Source: Novosphingobium sp. FSW06-99
GTDB lineage: Bacteria > Pseudomonadota > Alphaproteobacteria > Sphingomonadales > Sphingomonadaceae
Assembly: GCF_001519065.1 (NCBI RefSeq)
Contig: NZ_KQ954253.1
Location: 194,062-258,061 of the forward strand
DNA length: 64,000 nt
Reading direction: 5' to 3'
Each line of letters opens with the position of its first letter. Within the stretch, counting starts at the first letter, position 1. Below, piece by piece: positions 1 to 9,277 of the stretch. A model generated the notes under the pieces. It made no database searches. It saw only the letters and a list, made by a program, of their open reading frames with translations, and had not been told where the DNA came from. Both the position numbers and the translations under genes were made by a program.

Positions 1-938
1 CGCACGAACTTGTCGCGCGCCTGCTGCGGCCCGTTGGCGGTGATGTTGAACAGATCGGTGTGATTGGGATTGGGCGTGTTCGTGCCGGGGATCGTGGCAA
101 ACCGGTCTTCGAACGGATCGGCGGGATAGGCCCCCATGTCGAGGTAGTCGAAATCGGTTTTCGACAGGATGCTCAGGTTGCTGGTCGGTTTCCACAAAAA
201 GCTGATCCGTCCCGCCGCTTCGCGCACATTGCCCGGATTGCCGGTGTACGCCGTGCCGCCCGGCCCGGTGATGGTGTAGAAACTGTCGCGCCGGTCGCCG
301 AAAAATGCCACACGCGCCGCGAACGTGTCGCTGATCGGCACGTTGAGCGCGCCCTGCACCCCGGCATCGGTGTAATTGCCGAAGTTCGCGTTGAGATAGC
401 CGTGATAGCCGCCACCGACGATCGGATCATTGGTATTGGCAAACACCGCACCGCCAGTCGAATTCTGCCCCACGATCGTCCCTTGCGGACCGCGCAGCAC
501 CTGGATGTCGGCAATGTCGAAATAGGGCTCTTCCTGGAAATAGCCCGGAAAGCTGGGCACGCCATCGCGATAGGTGATCACCCCGGTGGTGGTCTGACTG
601 TTGTGTTCGGCCTTGCCGATGCCGCGAATGTTGAATTCCAGACCCTGCCCGAAATTGTTGATCACCACGCTGGGCATCGCAAACTGCAACTGGTCGACAG
701 TGACCACGCCCTTCTGCGCCAGATCGGCACCCGACAGCACCGCCGCCGCGATTGGCGTCTGCAGCAGGTTTTCATGGCGCCGCTGCGCGGTCACGACGAT
801 TTCGCCCGCTGACTTGTCGCTCGTCCCGGTCGTGGCATCACTGCTTGCGGCGGGCTGCGCGGCCTGCTGTGCCAATGCCCCGGTGCCAAAGCCAAACCCC
901 AGCGCGGATACGCCTGCCATGAATATGAACGCTTTCAT
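1..938 (-). CDS. TonB-dependent outer-membrane receptor, N-terminal part (runs off window)
   Basis: About 312 residues are visible, the N-terminal third or so of a receptor usually 700-900 aa long; the gene continues past base 1. It starts at an ATG (936-938) with a hydrophobic signal peptide ending near ALAQ. A TonB-box-like segment (GEIVVTAQRR) follows, then the plug domain with the signature VLRGPQGTIVGQNSTGGAV, and the beginning of the barrel. Such receptors import large ligands (siderophores, glycans, vitamins) across the outer membrane using TonB energy. The ligand cannot be told from this part. It is divergent from the hydrolase at 1151. Confidence 0.9.
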   Translation of the reverse strand, partial: MKAFIFMAGVSALGFGFGTGALAQQAAQPAASSDATTGTSDKSAGEIVVTAQRRHENLLQTPIAAAVLSGADLAQKGVVTVDQLQFAMPSVVINNFGQGLEFNIRGIGKAEHNSQTTTGVITYRDGVPSFPGYFQEEPYFDIADIQVLRGPQGTIVGQNSTGGAVFANTNDPIVGGGYHGYLNANFGNYTDAGVQGALNVPISDTFAARVAFFGDRRDSFYTITGPGGTAYTGNPGNVREAAGRISFLWKPTSNLSILSKTDFDYLDMGAYPADPFEDRFATIPGTNTPNPNHTDLFNITANGPQQARDKFV

Positions 939-1022
939 GAACCCACCCTCCTCTCACTCCAAGTCCGCGCTCTGCGACGCGATGGCTCCTGATGCCGCAG
1001 GCGGTGTGCCTTTGCAACATTA

Positions 1023-1040
1023 ATTCACACGAGCGTGAAT
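1023..1040. promoter_or_regulatory. Inverted repeat in the divergent receptor/hydrolase promoter region
   Basis: ATTCAC (1023-1028) and GTGAAT (1035-1040) form a perfect 6-bp inverted repeat with a 6-bp spacer. It lies between two divergent genes (938 and 1151). A dimeric repressor such as a TetR-type protein could bind here. This is inference only, and no such regulator gene is in view. Confidence 0.35.
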
Positions 1041-1150
1041 GTTTGTTGTCGCAGTCTGCCGGCTGCAATATGCTGCGCCCTTGCGCTGTGCGGCAAACTG
1101 CGCACAACGGTCCGGGCGACTCGAATGGTGCACAATCAGGGGGTTCGATC

Positions 1151-2560
1151 ATGCGTAACACCGCAGGTCTGGCAAAGTTTGCACTGATCTGTTCAGCCGT
1201 GATCGGCGCCGGGGCCGGATCGTCCGCCAGCGCGCAAGACGTGGTGGGCGACTGGGGTGGATTGCTGGCCGCATCGTTGCGCATTGTCATCCACGTGACC
1301 ACCGGTTCCGATGGCAAGCTGGTGGGAAAACTGGAAAGCGTTGACCAGGGCGACACCACAGTGCCGATCGAGGCGATCACCACCGGCGACAATGGTTTCA
1401 GCTTTGCCGCACCCACCATCAATGGCCACTACACCGGGAAATGGGATGCCGACAAACAGGCCTGGATCGGCACCTGGTCGCAAGGACAGGGCCTGCCGCT
1501 GGTGCTGACGCGCGTGGCGGACAAGGCCGCTGTCGCCGCACTTAAGCCCGCGCGGCCACAGGAAGAGGCCATCGCGCGAGGCCCGCGCCCCTATACCGAC
1601 CAGCCGGTGACATTCCCCTCGACCGCGCCCGGCGTCACTTTGGCAGGAACGCTCAGCCGGCCGCCCGGCCCAGGGCCGTTTCCGGCGGTCGTGCTGATCG
1701 CCGGTTCGGGGCCCAACAATCGCGACGAGGATGTTCTGGGGCACAAGGTCTTTCTGGTGCTGGGCGATGCTCTGGCGCGGCGCGGGATTGCCGTGCTGCG
1801 CTATGACAAACGCGGCATCGGACAGTCGACTGGCGATTACACGCGGGCAACGGTCAGCGATTTTGCCGACGATGCCGATGCGGCGGCCTCGTATCTTGCC
1901 CGGCAACCCCGGATCGATGCGAAGCGGCTGGGTCTGTTGGGCCATTCGGAGGGCGGCCTGATCGCCCCGATGGTGGCCAACCGGCACAGCGACATCGCCT
2001 TTGTCGTGTTGCTGGCCGCACCCGCCTTGCGCGGCGATCGCCTGCTCGAACGCCAGGGTACGCTGATCGGCAAGGCCATGGGCAAGACCGACGCGCAGAT
2101 CGACAAACAGATGGCGTTCAACCGCGCGCATTACCCGGCGCTGATCGAAGCCCGGGACGATGCCGCAGCACAAGGCGCGGTGCAGGCCTATATCGACGAC
2201 GCCGTCGCCCGGCAGATTATCCCCGCCACCACGGCAGGGCAGATGGCCAAAGTGTTGTCGAGCCCATGGTTTCGCAGTTTTCTGGCCTATGATCCGGCCC
2301 CGGCGCTGTCCCGCCTGACGGTGCCGACACTGGCGCTCAACGGATCGCTCGACCTGCAAGTGCCCGCCGCCGACGATCTGCCGGTTATGCGCGCACTGCT
2401 GAAAGACAACCACCAGGCCCGGATCGTCGAGCTAGCGGGATTGAATCACTTGTTCCAGCGCGCGCAAACCGGATCGCCCGCAGAATATGGCAGGATCACC
2501 CAGACATTCGACCCGGATGCGCTGGATACCGTGGCAACCTGGATCGTGCAGACCAAGTAG
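1151..2560 (+). CDS. Secreted alpha/beta hydrolase (serine esterase/peptidase-like)
   Basis: A 469-aa protein starting at ATG 1151, with a signal peptide (hydrophobic stretch ending ASAQD). Residues ~30-130 form a lipocalin-like beta-rich region as seen in other exported hydrolases. An alpha/beta-hydrolase domain follows. It contains an oxyanion-region GSGPNNRDED, the segment RYDKRGIGQSTG, the nucleophile elbow GHSEGG and a C-terminal GLNHLFQ carrying the likely catalytic His. The substrate is not predictable; an ester or amide is probable. A longer reading from 992 exists but would place a non-signal stretch before the signal peptide. Confidence 0.85.
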   Translation: MRNTAGLAKFALICSAVIGAGAGSSASAQDVVGDWGGLLAASLRIVIHVTTGSDGKLVGKLESVDQGDTTVPIEAITTGDNGFSFAAPTINGHYTGKWDADKQAWIGTWSQGQGLPLVLTRVADKAAVAALKPARPQEEAIARGPRPYTDQPVTFPSTAPGVTLAGTLSRPPGPGPFPAVVLIAGSGPNNRDEDVLGHKVFLVLGDALARRGIAVLRYDKRGIGQSTGDYTRATVSDFADDADAAASYLARQPRIDAKRLGLLGHSEGGLIAPMVANRHSDIAFVVLLAAPALRGDRLLERQGTLIGKAMGKTDAQIDKQMAFNRAHYPALIEARDDAAAQGAVQAYIDDAVARQIIPATTAGQMAKVLSSPWFRSFLAYDPAPALSRLTVPTLALNGSLDLQVPAADDLPVMRALLKDNHQARIVELAGLNHLFQRAQTGSPAEYGRITQTFDPDALDTVATWIVQTK

Positions 2561-2606
2561 CTTCAACGCTTCAACGCCCCATCCGACGATGCGGTCGATC
2601 TGCGGG

Positions 2607-3908
2607 TCATGGATCGACCATTCCGTCGCGCAGGATCGCAACCAGCCGGTCGGTCGAGATCGTGGCAAACGTCGAAACGGTGTCGCAGATCGCATAAGGC
2701 AGGATCACGCGTTCGCCAAACCGCAGCGCGCCACAGGAATAGACCACGTTGGGCACATAGCCTTCGCGTTCGGTCTTTTCGGGTTCCACCAATGGCACAC
2801 GCGACCGGCCGATCACGATCGATGGATCATGCTTGTCGAGCAGCACGGCGCCGATCGCATAGTGTCGTACCGGGCCTACCCCATGGGTGAACATCAGCCA
2901 GCCCTCGTCGAGTTCGACCGGAGAACCGCAATTGCCGATCTGGACGAATTCCCAGGGATATTTGGGGCCAAGCAACGGCGTGCCCGCGTTCCAGTCATAG
3001 ATGTTGTCGGAAAACGCCAAATGCAGGTTCTCGTTATCTTCGCGCGTGATCATCGCATAGCGACCGTCGATCTTGCGGGGAAACAGCGCCATACCCTTGT
3101 TGTGCGAGGCCGTGCCTGTCAGCGGGACCATGCGGAACGACACGAAATCGCGCGTTTCGATCAGTTCGGAACGGATCGCCCGGCCGTTGTACGCCGTATA
3201 GGTGGCATAGTACGTGGTCAGGCCCGCTTCGGTAAACGCCACAAAGCGCGCATCCTCGATCCCATTCGATTGCGCCCTGGTGACGGGAAAGATCACCCGT
3301 TCGGCCATGGCGCTTTCCGGTTCGAAAGTCAGATCGACCCAGTCGCCTTCGTGCGCAAGTATCCTGGGCAGGGTCGACAGACGCGCCGGAGGATCGATCG
3401 TTATCGTGCCCTCGGCGGCGATCGTGCCCGACCGGAACGTCAGCGACGACACGTGCCCCTCGCCCACGGCGCGCAATGACAGGATGAAGCGCAGCGCACC
3501 GGGCGCGACCCCGCTCTGGTCGGGATGCTGCACAATGCTGGGGTTGAACAGCGCCGCTGCCTCAAAGCTGTATTCATGCAGAAAATAGGCGCCGATCAAT
3601 CGCCGCTGCACCGGGGTGAGCGGGGGATGCCTGAACAGCGCCTGTTCCATTTCATCGGCGCGAGCATCGAAAATCTGGGGCAGATTGCGATGGCGATCGT
3701 CGAAGTTGTCGACTGTTGCGGCCAGCACCGCGGCCGCTTCGGTCTCGCTCAGCGCGAGCACGCGATCGACCACGTGGTTGGCGCGCGTCTTGTCGAGCGG
3801 CGACAGGTCGCGCGGTTCGACCGCCGGTCGGAACGGTCGTACCACCACGCGCGAAGGGTCTGGCCGCAAGTGCAATGCCTGGCGGTTGAAAAGCGGAACG
3901 CTGGCCAT
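2607..3908 (-). CDS. GH130 family mannoside phosphorylase or mannosidase (first copy)
   Basis: A 433-aa protein starting MASVPLFNRQ. It resembles GH130 enzymes, which act on beta-mannosides, some by phosphorolysis to mannose 1-phosphate. Segments shared with the second copy at 7308 include HEYSFEAAALFNPS, the GIEDARFV stretch (position of the family EDPR catalytic Asp), HNKGMALFPRKIDGRYAM and IGNCGSPVELDEGWL. It starts 8 bp downstream of the fused glycosyltransferase on the same strand, so the two are probably co-transcribed. Bond specificity and whether it is a hydrolase or a phosphorylase cannot be read here. Confidence 0.87.
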   Translation of the reverse strand: MASVPLFNRQALHLRPDPSRVVVRPFRPAVEPRDLSPLDKTRANHVVDRVLALSETEAAAVLAATVDNFDDRHRNLPQIFDARADEMEQALFRHPPLTPVQRRLIGAYFLHEYSFEAAALFNPSIVQHPDQSGVAPGALRFILSLRAVGEGHVSSLTFRSGTIAAEGTITIDPPARLSTLPRILAHEGDWVDLTFEPESAMAERVIFPVTRAQSNGIEDARFVAFTEAGLTTYYATYTAYNGRAIRSELIETRDFVSFRMVPLTGTASHNKGMALFPRKIDGRYAMITREDNENLHLAFSDNIYDWNAGTPLLGPKYPWEFVQIGNCGSPVELDEGWLMFTHGVGPVRHYAIGAVLLDKHDPSIVIGRSRVPLVEPEKTEREGYVPNVVYSCGALRFGERVILPYAICDTVSTFATISTDRLVAILRDGMVDP

Positions 3909-3916
3909 CTTGATCT

Positions 3917-6157
3917 CTATTCGGCTGGAAGGGTCTGAAAGAAGGCCGGGGTCGCCGGTGACGCGGCGTGGATGATCGGTCCGGGGACCTTGGGACTGGC
4001 GATCCGGCGTGTGATCCGACGCATGTCCGACAGCGCAAGCAGATAGGCGAGCAGCGATTCCGCCCCGCGATTTTCGTTGGCGCGGTCGGGGTGCAACCCG
4101 TCGCGGCAACTGCCGGTGGCGGTATCGACCAACGGTACACCCAGATCGTTGGTCCCCGTGAACCAGGCAAAGGCACGTTGCGCCTCGACCACCCACGACG
4201 GCGCGGGATCGACCGCGTGTGCGGCCATGCAGGCGGCGATCGTGGCACAGGCTTCGACCGGTTGCTGGTCAAACGGCAGCGGCGCCTGGCGCGTGCCCAA
4301 CAGAAAGCCATCCGAACCGACCGGACGAAAATGCCCGCTTGGCGCGGTCTGTGCGGCCAGCAACCAGCGCAGTGCGCGTAGGCCCTCGGCCACCATGTTC
4401 TGATCGCCAAGTGCCCGACCGGTTACGATCAGGGCTTCGCACAGGCGGGCGTTATCGTAACTCAGGCGGTCTTCGAACCACACCCAGTCGGCCGACGCGC
4501 ACGTATGCAGGCAGCGTTGCAGCCGTTCGGCAAGGTCCCGGCGCAAGTACTCCGCGGCCGTATCGCGCGGGTGTGTCGGGCAATAGGCGTTGAACCCCAG
4601 CAAGGCAAACGCCCAGGCGCGTGGCGATCCGAACCCGGCAACCGACGTCATCGCCAGCCTGAACAGCGGCGCCGCCCAGCGGGCCAGCGCCGGATGATCC
4701 TGCGACTGGGCACATACACCCAGCGCCCACAGTGTCCGGCCATGGCTGTCCTGCGACCCCGAAGGTTCGAGCCAGCGCCGGTCGTAGCCCATGAAATTGC
4801 GGAACATCCCGTTGTCCGGGTTCCAGCCGTGCTGAATAAATGCGGCAAAACGCGGCGCCATGGCCTGCGCAAACGCGCCGTGCCCATCGGCGCCGATGCG
4901 GCAGCAAGCGATCAGCGCACGGGCATTGTCATCGATGCAATAGCCGTGATGACGGTCGGGAATGCCGTGAACGGCATGTTGAAACAGGCCGGTATCATCG
5001 CACATTGCCTGAAAATGCGCCAATTCCATCCGTGGCAGCGCGGGTGCCGGACGATCGCAGGCAAAGCGAAAGCAATCGCGATAGCGCACCGCGACATTGG
5101 CCCAGGTCATCGCGCGACTGGCCACATAGGCCTTGCGCCCGATGGCAAGGCGCGCGCGATCATCGACCAGCAGATCGGCCACGGCCTTGCCCAAGCTTTC
5201 GGGTTCGTTGAACGGGACCAGCACGCCCGACCCGTCCATCAACAATTCGACCGCATGCCAATAGGGCGTCGAGACCACGGGACGGCCCATTCCATGCGAA
5301 TAGGCCAGCGTGCCCGAGGTCATTTGCGCCTCACCGAGATAGGGGGTCACATAGACATCGCACATCGCGATATGGTCGAGCAGTTCGGGCCGTTCGACGA
5401 ACCGGTTGAGGAACACAACATGGTCATCGAGGCCCAAGGCATGAACCCGCGTGATCAGACTGTTGCGATAGGCTTCACCGGCAGACCGCAACAGCGCGGG
5501 ATGGGTCGCGCCCATCACCACATAGATTGCGTCGGGTACTTTTGCGAGCACGACCGGCATCGCCGCGATCATCGTCTCGATGCCCTTGTTGGGACTGAGC
5601 AGGCCAAAAGTCAGGATCACCTGGCGATCGGCAAAGCCCAGTGCAGCCTTGGCGCGGTGCGAGGTGACCAGGGGCATATCGGGGATGCCGTGCGCGATCA
5701 CCACGATCGTGTCGGGATCGGCGCCATAGGTATCGACCAGGATCGCCCGCCCCTTGCGCGCCATGACCACGATCTGCGCCGAGGCCGCCAGGATCGCGTC
5801 AACCACCCGGCGCTGGGCCGGGGTGGGACGATCGAGCACGGTGTGCAGCGTGGTGACCAATGGCACCCGCAGCGCGGCGATCAGGTCGAGCACCCATTCG
5901 CCCGCTTCACCACCGAAGATGCCGAATTCGTGTTGCAGGCAGACGACGTCGAAGGCCTGCGCATTGATATAGTCCGCCGCCGCGCGATAGCCTTGCCGTT
6001 CGTCCTGGTCGATCGTCCAGCGCACGTGCGAGCCGAATACATAGTGCTCGCCGGGGTCGCACATCGCGACGATCGCGGTCTGTGCCACGGTGTCGAGATG
6101 GCGCACGGCAAGTTCAAGGTCGGTGGTAAACGTGGCGATACCGCAACGCCGGGGCAA
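3917..6157 (-). CDS. GT4-type glycosyltransferase fused to an alpha/alpha-toroid domain
   Basis: About 746 aa. Residues 1-370 are a GT-B (GT4-like) glycosyltransferase, with a conserved RRCGIATFTTDL start, FGLLSPNKGIETMI, and a nucleotide-sugar site region YLGEAQMTSGTLAYSHGMGRPVVSTPY. Residues ~380-720 are helical with glycosidase-like repeats (HGYCIDDNARAL, YDNARLCEAL, ENRGAESLLAYL), like six-hairpin folds. It probably transfers mannosyl or a related sugar, given the GH130 neighbours; this is inference. The start is odd. The first usable codon is TTG (6155-6157), although the frame is open ten codons further upstream and encodes AFVGNAL, the usual first strand of this family, without ATG or GTG. 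Confidence 0.8.
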   Translation of the reverse strand: MPRRCGIATFTTDLELAVRHLDTVAQTAIVAMCDPGEHYVFGSHVRWTIDQDERQGYRAAADYINAQAFDVVCLQHEFGIFGGEAGEWVLDLIAALRVPLVTTLHTVLDRPTPAQRRVVDAILAASAQIVVMARKGRAILVDTYGADPDTIVVIAHGIPDMPLVTSHRAKAALGFADRQVILTFGLLSPNKGIETMIAAMPVVLAKVPDAIYVVMGATHPALLRSAGEAYRNSLITRVHALGLDDHVVFLNRFVERPELLDHIAMCDVYVTPYLGEAQMTSGTLAYSHGMGRPVVSTPYWHAVELLMDGSGVLVPFNEPESLGKAVADLLVDDRARLAIGRKAYVASRAMTWANVAVRYRDCFRFACDRPAPALPRMELAHFQAMCDDTGLFQHAVHGIPDRHHGYCIDDNARALIACCRIGADGHGAFAQAMAPRFAAFIQHGWNPDNGMFRNFMGYDRRWLEPSGSQDSHGRTLWALGVCAQSQDHPALARWAAPLFRLAMTSVAGFGSPRAWAFALLGFNAYCPTHPRDTAAEYLRRDLAERLQRCLHTCASADWVWFEDRLSYDNARLCEALIVTGRALGDQNMVAEGLRALRWLLAAQTAPSGHFRPVGSDGFLLGTRQAPLPFDQQPVEACATIAACMAAHAVDPAPSWVVEAQRAFAWFTGTNDLGVPLVDTATGSCRDGLHPDRANENRGAESLLAYLLALSDMRRITRRIASPKVPGPIIHAASPATPAFFQTLPAE

Positions 6158-6459
6158 GGCATTGCCGACAAAGGCAACTCTTAGCTGACCCCACGAAGCA
6201 TCGTCTCAAAGCGTGCCTTTCGACTGACGGTTGCAACCTGCCCGGTCGAAAAATATCGGCGAGAGTATTGGATTGAGGCACATTGTGCGCTCTCCTGCGT
6301 CAAGCGGGGGCGCATCGCATCCCTCAGTCGCGAACGGCTCGGGTCCGAATAGTCGCGATGCGTTGGCGTCTAGCATGGCCGGGCGGTTTCCCGGCATCAA
6401 TTCGGCGGCATTTCGCACGGCCACGGGCGCCGACGGGATTGTTTGCGGGGCCTGGGGTA
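6158..6459. other. 302-bp gap between HAD gene and glycosyltransferase gene
   Basis: No convincing ORF is seen. Both flanking genes read leftward, so this may be a leader or a second promoter for the glycosyltransferase. A poorly matching relative of the shared 16-bp motif lies near 6239-6257 on the minus strand, too degenerate to call. Confidence 0.3.
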
Positions 6460-7200
6460 TCACGCACACAACAGTATCGTGGTGATGACCAGCCGGGTGT
6501 CGACCTCGTCACGCACCGCGATGCAATCGATGCCGGCATCGGCAACCGCCCGATCATTGCCGCCTGGATAGAGCGCATCGCCGACATAGGCGATGTCGCT
6601 GGTCGCCAGACCTTGCAGGCGCGCCAGGCCGAGCAGCCCCCAGGCCTTGTCGACACCGGCGCGCGTCACATCGATCGACGTCGAACCGCCAATCCGCACG
6701 GCAAAGCCCGGCAAGATCGGGACCAGCAGCGCGCGCAAGGCTTCACGTCGGGTGCGGTCCGGGTCCCACGCCAGCTTGGCGGCGGGCGGGGCCTGTTGCC
6801 CCAGCGCCGACAGCGTGATCTGACTGCCCCGATCCTCGATCCGGTCACCCCAGCATTGTGCCTGCGCCAGGTCAGTGGTCGCAACAGCGGTTTGCAGCGC
6901 CGCGATGATGCGGGCGCGTTCATCCGCATGCAACAGGTCGGCATGAACGCATCGCCATTGACCTTCGAACCGATAGCGTTTTGCCCCCGATGTCGGCAGC
7001 AGCGAAAGACGCGAAAAGTTGATCGCGGGTGGCAGCCGATCGACCACTTGCACCATGAATTGGGGCCAATCCCCGCCCGAGATGATGGCCACAGGGACAT
7101 GCTGCACCAATCGGGCCAGCAGCCCGGACGTGGCAGGATCGATCGGTTGCTTGCTGGCGGCAAGCGTTCCGTCGAGGTCAAAGGCGATCAGGCGTTTCAT
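6460..7200 (-). CDS. HAD-IIB phosphatase/phosphomutase related to eukaryotic-type phosphomannomutase
   Basis: A 246-aa protein starting MKRLIAFDLDGTLAAS; Asp8 and Asp10 are the HAD nucleophile and acid/base pair. ISGGDWPQF is motif II, and GDALYPGGND (from residue 207) matches the Mg-binding motif of phosphomannomutases and sucrose-phosphatase-like enzymes. It probably acts on a hexose phosphate; position beside mannoside genes favours mannose phosphate. It reads divergently from the second GH130 gene, and each gene has its own copy of the shared motif 33-38 bp upstream. A longer reading to 7326 would run over those sites and is rejected. Confidence 0.82.
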   Translation of the reverse strand: MKRLIAFDLDGTLAASKQPIDPATSGLLARLVQHVPVAIISGGDWPQFMVQVVDRLPPAINFSRLSLLPTSGAKRYRFEGQWRCVHADLLHADERARIIAALQTAVATTDLAQAQCWGDRIEDRGSQITLSALGQQAPPAAKLAWDPDRTRREALRALLVPILPGFAVRIGGSTSIDVTRAGVDKAWGLLGLARLQGLATSDIAYVGDALYPGGNDRAVADAGIDCIAVRDEVDTRLVITTILLCA

Positions 7201-7238
7201 CGGTCTCAGGATGGTTGCCAGACTGGCCTCCGCGCCGA

Positions 7239-7254
7239 CAGGATCGGAATGTAC
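7239..7254 (-). promoter_or_regulatory. Shared 16-bp motif, copy A (upstream of HAD gene)
   Basis: Minus strand reads GTACATTCCGATCCTG, ending 38 bp before the HAD start codon. With copy B it makes a large inverted repeat between the divergent genes. Confidence 0.7.
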
Positions 7255-7258
7255 CAAC

Positions 7259-7274
7259 GTAGATTCCGATCCTG
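7259..7274 (+). promoter_or_regulatory. Shared 16-bp motif, copy B (upstream of second GH130 gene)
   Basis: Reads GTAGATTCCGATCCTG and ends 33 bp before the ATG at 7308, identical to copy D at 12332. Confidence 0.7.
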
Positions 7275-7307
7275 CCGCCACCACCGGCCCGATGGCAGAG
7301 CCCCGCC

Positions 7308-8597
7308 ATGGTGCCCGACATTGCAATAAGCCATCTGCCGATCGTGTTGCGCGCTGACCCTGCCCGTGTGGTGTTGCGGCCGTTCACACCGGCGGACGAC
7401 CGGACCCCCTCGATCAGCCGGGCGCAATGCCTGGCCAATCGCGTCCTGGCGCTTGACGCGGCAGACCTCGCCACAGAGCTGGAGCGGGTCATTGCCAGTT
7501 TGTCCGACCGGCATTCACATGTTGAAGAGGTGTTGCTGCGCCGGTTTCACGAAGTCGACGGCACAATGATTGCCAGCCAGCCGATGTCGCATGGGCAGCG
7601 AGTGCTGATCGGTGCGTTCTTCTGCGAGGAATATTCGTTCGAAGCTGCCGCGCTGTTCAATCCAAGCATGGTCGCCCACCCCGATCAAAGCGATGTAGAC
7701 CCTGGCGCCTTGCGCTTTGTGCTGTCGCTGCGCGGTGTGGGCGAAGGGCACATTTCCTCGATCACCTTTCGCACCGGCATGATCCTGGCCGATGGCACGA
7801 TCAGCATCGACCCTGCCAACACAGAAGCCATATCGCCATCGATCGAAACGCTGCCAGGCGGGGCGCCCGAAGACGTCGGTGTGCGACTGTCGTGCCGCCA
7901 GGCGCGCGATCTGTCGGAAATCGTGATCTTTCCGATTACCGTGCGACAGAGCCACGGCATTGAAGACTTGCGGCTCGTGCGGTTTGTCGCCGAAGACGGT
8001 ACGACCCACTATCTTGGCACGTATACCGCGTGCAGCAGCACCGATATCCGCGTCGAATTGCTGCGCACCGACGACTTTTCGACGTTCGAGCTGACCCCGC
8101 TGCACGGCGCCGCCGCCGCCGACAAAGGCATGGCACTGTTTCCCCGGCGCATCGACGGGCGCATGGCGATGCTGGCGCGGCTCGATCACGAAAGTCTGTG
8201 GCTGTTGCGATCCGACGATATCGATTGCTGGGATACCGGCACGAAGATCCTTTCCCCCAAGTGGGTTTGGGAATGGGTACAGATGGGCAATTGCGGCAGT
8301 CCGATCGAGATCGACGAAGGTTGGCTGGTGCTGGTCCACGGCGTAGGCCCGGTGCGCAATTACTGCATCGGCGCCTGCCTGCTCGACAAGGATGACCCGG
8401 CCATCGTGTTGCGGCGCCTGGCCGCCCCGCTGTTGCGCCCGGGCGTGCTCGAACGCGACGGCTATGTGCCAAACGTGCTCTACAGTTGCGGCGGACTGGT
8501 CAACGGACGCACGCTGATCCTGCCTTATGCGGTTGCCGACAGCTTCACCACGTTCGCCACGCTGTCGGTCGATCAGTTGCTGGCGGCGATGGAATGA
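7308..8597 (+). CDS. GH130 family mannoside phosphorylase or mannosidase (second copy)
   Basis: A 429-aa paralogue of the gene at 2607-3908, with the same architecture: HLPIVLRADPARVVLRPF at the N-terminus, FCEEYSFEAAALFNPS, GIEDLRLVRF (EDPR-type catalytic region), DKGMALFPRRIDGRMAM, MGNCGSPIEIDEGWL and GYVPNVLYSCGG. Two paralogues flanking the glycosyltransferase/HAD genes suggest different steps or linkages on one mannosyl glycan. The stop overlaps the next start (ATGA), so the quinone reductase is probably translationally coupled. Confidence 0.87.
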   Translation: MVPDIAISHLPIVLRADPARVVLRPFTPADDRTPSISRAQCLANRVLALDAADLATELERVIASLSDRHSHVEEVLLRRFHEVDGTMIASQPMSHGQRVLIGAFFCEEYSFEAAALFNPSMVAHPDQSDVDPGALRFVLSLRGVGEGHISSITFRTGMILADGTISIDPANTEAISPSIETLPGGAPEDVGVRLSCRQARDLSEIVIFPITVRQSHGIEDLRLVRFVAEDGTTHYLGTYTACSSTDIRVELLRTDDFSTFELTPLHGAAAADKGMALFPRRIDGRMAMLARLDHESLWLLRSDDIDCWDTGTKILSPKWVWEWVQMGNCGSPIEIDEGWLVLVHGVGPVRNYCIGACLLDKDDPAIVLRRLAAPLLRPGVLERDGYVPNVLYSCGGLVNGRTLILPYAVADSFTTFATLSVDQLLAAME

Positions 8598-9193
8598 AGA
8601 AAGGCCCGTCGATGAACAGCCCTGCCCCGTCCAGCCACGTGGTGATCTTGTGCCACCCCGCGCCCGACAGTTTCAACGCGGCGGTCGCGACGCGCTATTG
8701 CGAGACGGTACGGCAATGCGGACAGCAGGCCGTGCTTCGCGACTTATATGCCATGCACTTCGATCCGGTACTCCGGGCCGAGGAGCAGCCTGGCTCGGCC
8801 GATTTCGTGGTGCATCCCGACGTGCTTGCCGAGCGCGCGCTGATCGCCGATGCGAAGGTTGTGGTGCTGGTCTATCCGATCTGGCTCGGCTCTCCCCCGG
8901 CCATGCTCAAAGGCTATGTCGAGCGGGTGTTCTGCACCGGTCTGGCCGGCAAGGACCTGCTCAGCTTTTCTTCGTCGGGCAATTCGCAGGTCTGGCTGGA
9001 AGAACAGGGCGAATGGCAATCGCTGCTGCATCTGTTCGATCGTTATATCCGCCATGCCTTTGCCATGGGCTCGACCGAGCACGTCCATTTCCGCTCGGTG
9101 GTCAAGGGCATGAACGAGCGGTTCTTTTCGCAGAACATGGAAGATGTCCGCCAGGCCGCGACCAGGGCCTGCCGGGAATCCGCAGCGCCCTGA
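8594..9193 (+). CDS. Flavodoxin-fold NAD(P)H:quinone oxidoreductase
   Basis: A 199-aa protein of the NQO1/MdaB-like group: the first strand VVILCHPAPDSFN, central VVVLVYPIWLGSPPAMLKGY and the ERVFCTG segment typical of FMN/FAD quinone reductases. Two-electron reduction of quinones avoids semiquinone radicals, which fits a stress role. The start at 8594 overlaps the GH130 stop in an ATGA; ATG 8612 is an alternative. It lies between GH130 and phosphoketolase on the same strand, but phosphoketolase has its own motif copy. Confidence 0.82.
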   Translation: MKKGPSMNSPAPSSHVVILCHPAPDSFNAAVATRYCETVRQCGQQAVLRDLYAMHFDPVLRAEEQPGSADFVVHPDVLAERALIADAKVVVLVYPIWLGSPPAMLKGYVERVFCTGLAGKDLLSFSSSGNSQVWLEEQGEWQSLLHLFDRYIRHAFAMGSTEHVHFRSVVKGMNERFFSQNMEDVRQAATRACRESAAP

Positions 9194-9201
9194 GAGTCTG
9201 A

Positions 9202-9217
9202 GTACATTCCGACGCTG
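9202..9217 (+). promoter_or_regulatory. Shared 16-bp motif, copy C (upstream of phosphoketolase)
   Basis: Reads GTACATTCCGACGCTG, ending 60 bp before the phosphoketolase start, the same spacing as copy D to its gene. Confidence 0.65.
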
Positions 9218-9277
9218 ACTGCGGGCCGCGCCGCGCCGCTATCCCCTGCGCGATCGTTCTGCACAAAGGGCCACGGC

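Noticed and set aside
4505..6184. A 559-codon open frame on the plus strand
   Set aside because: It lies entirely opposite the glycosyltransferase, whose motifs are clear, and has no family-like sequence. High GC makes such shadows common.
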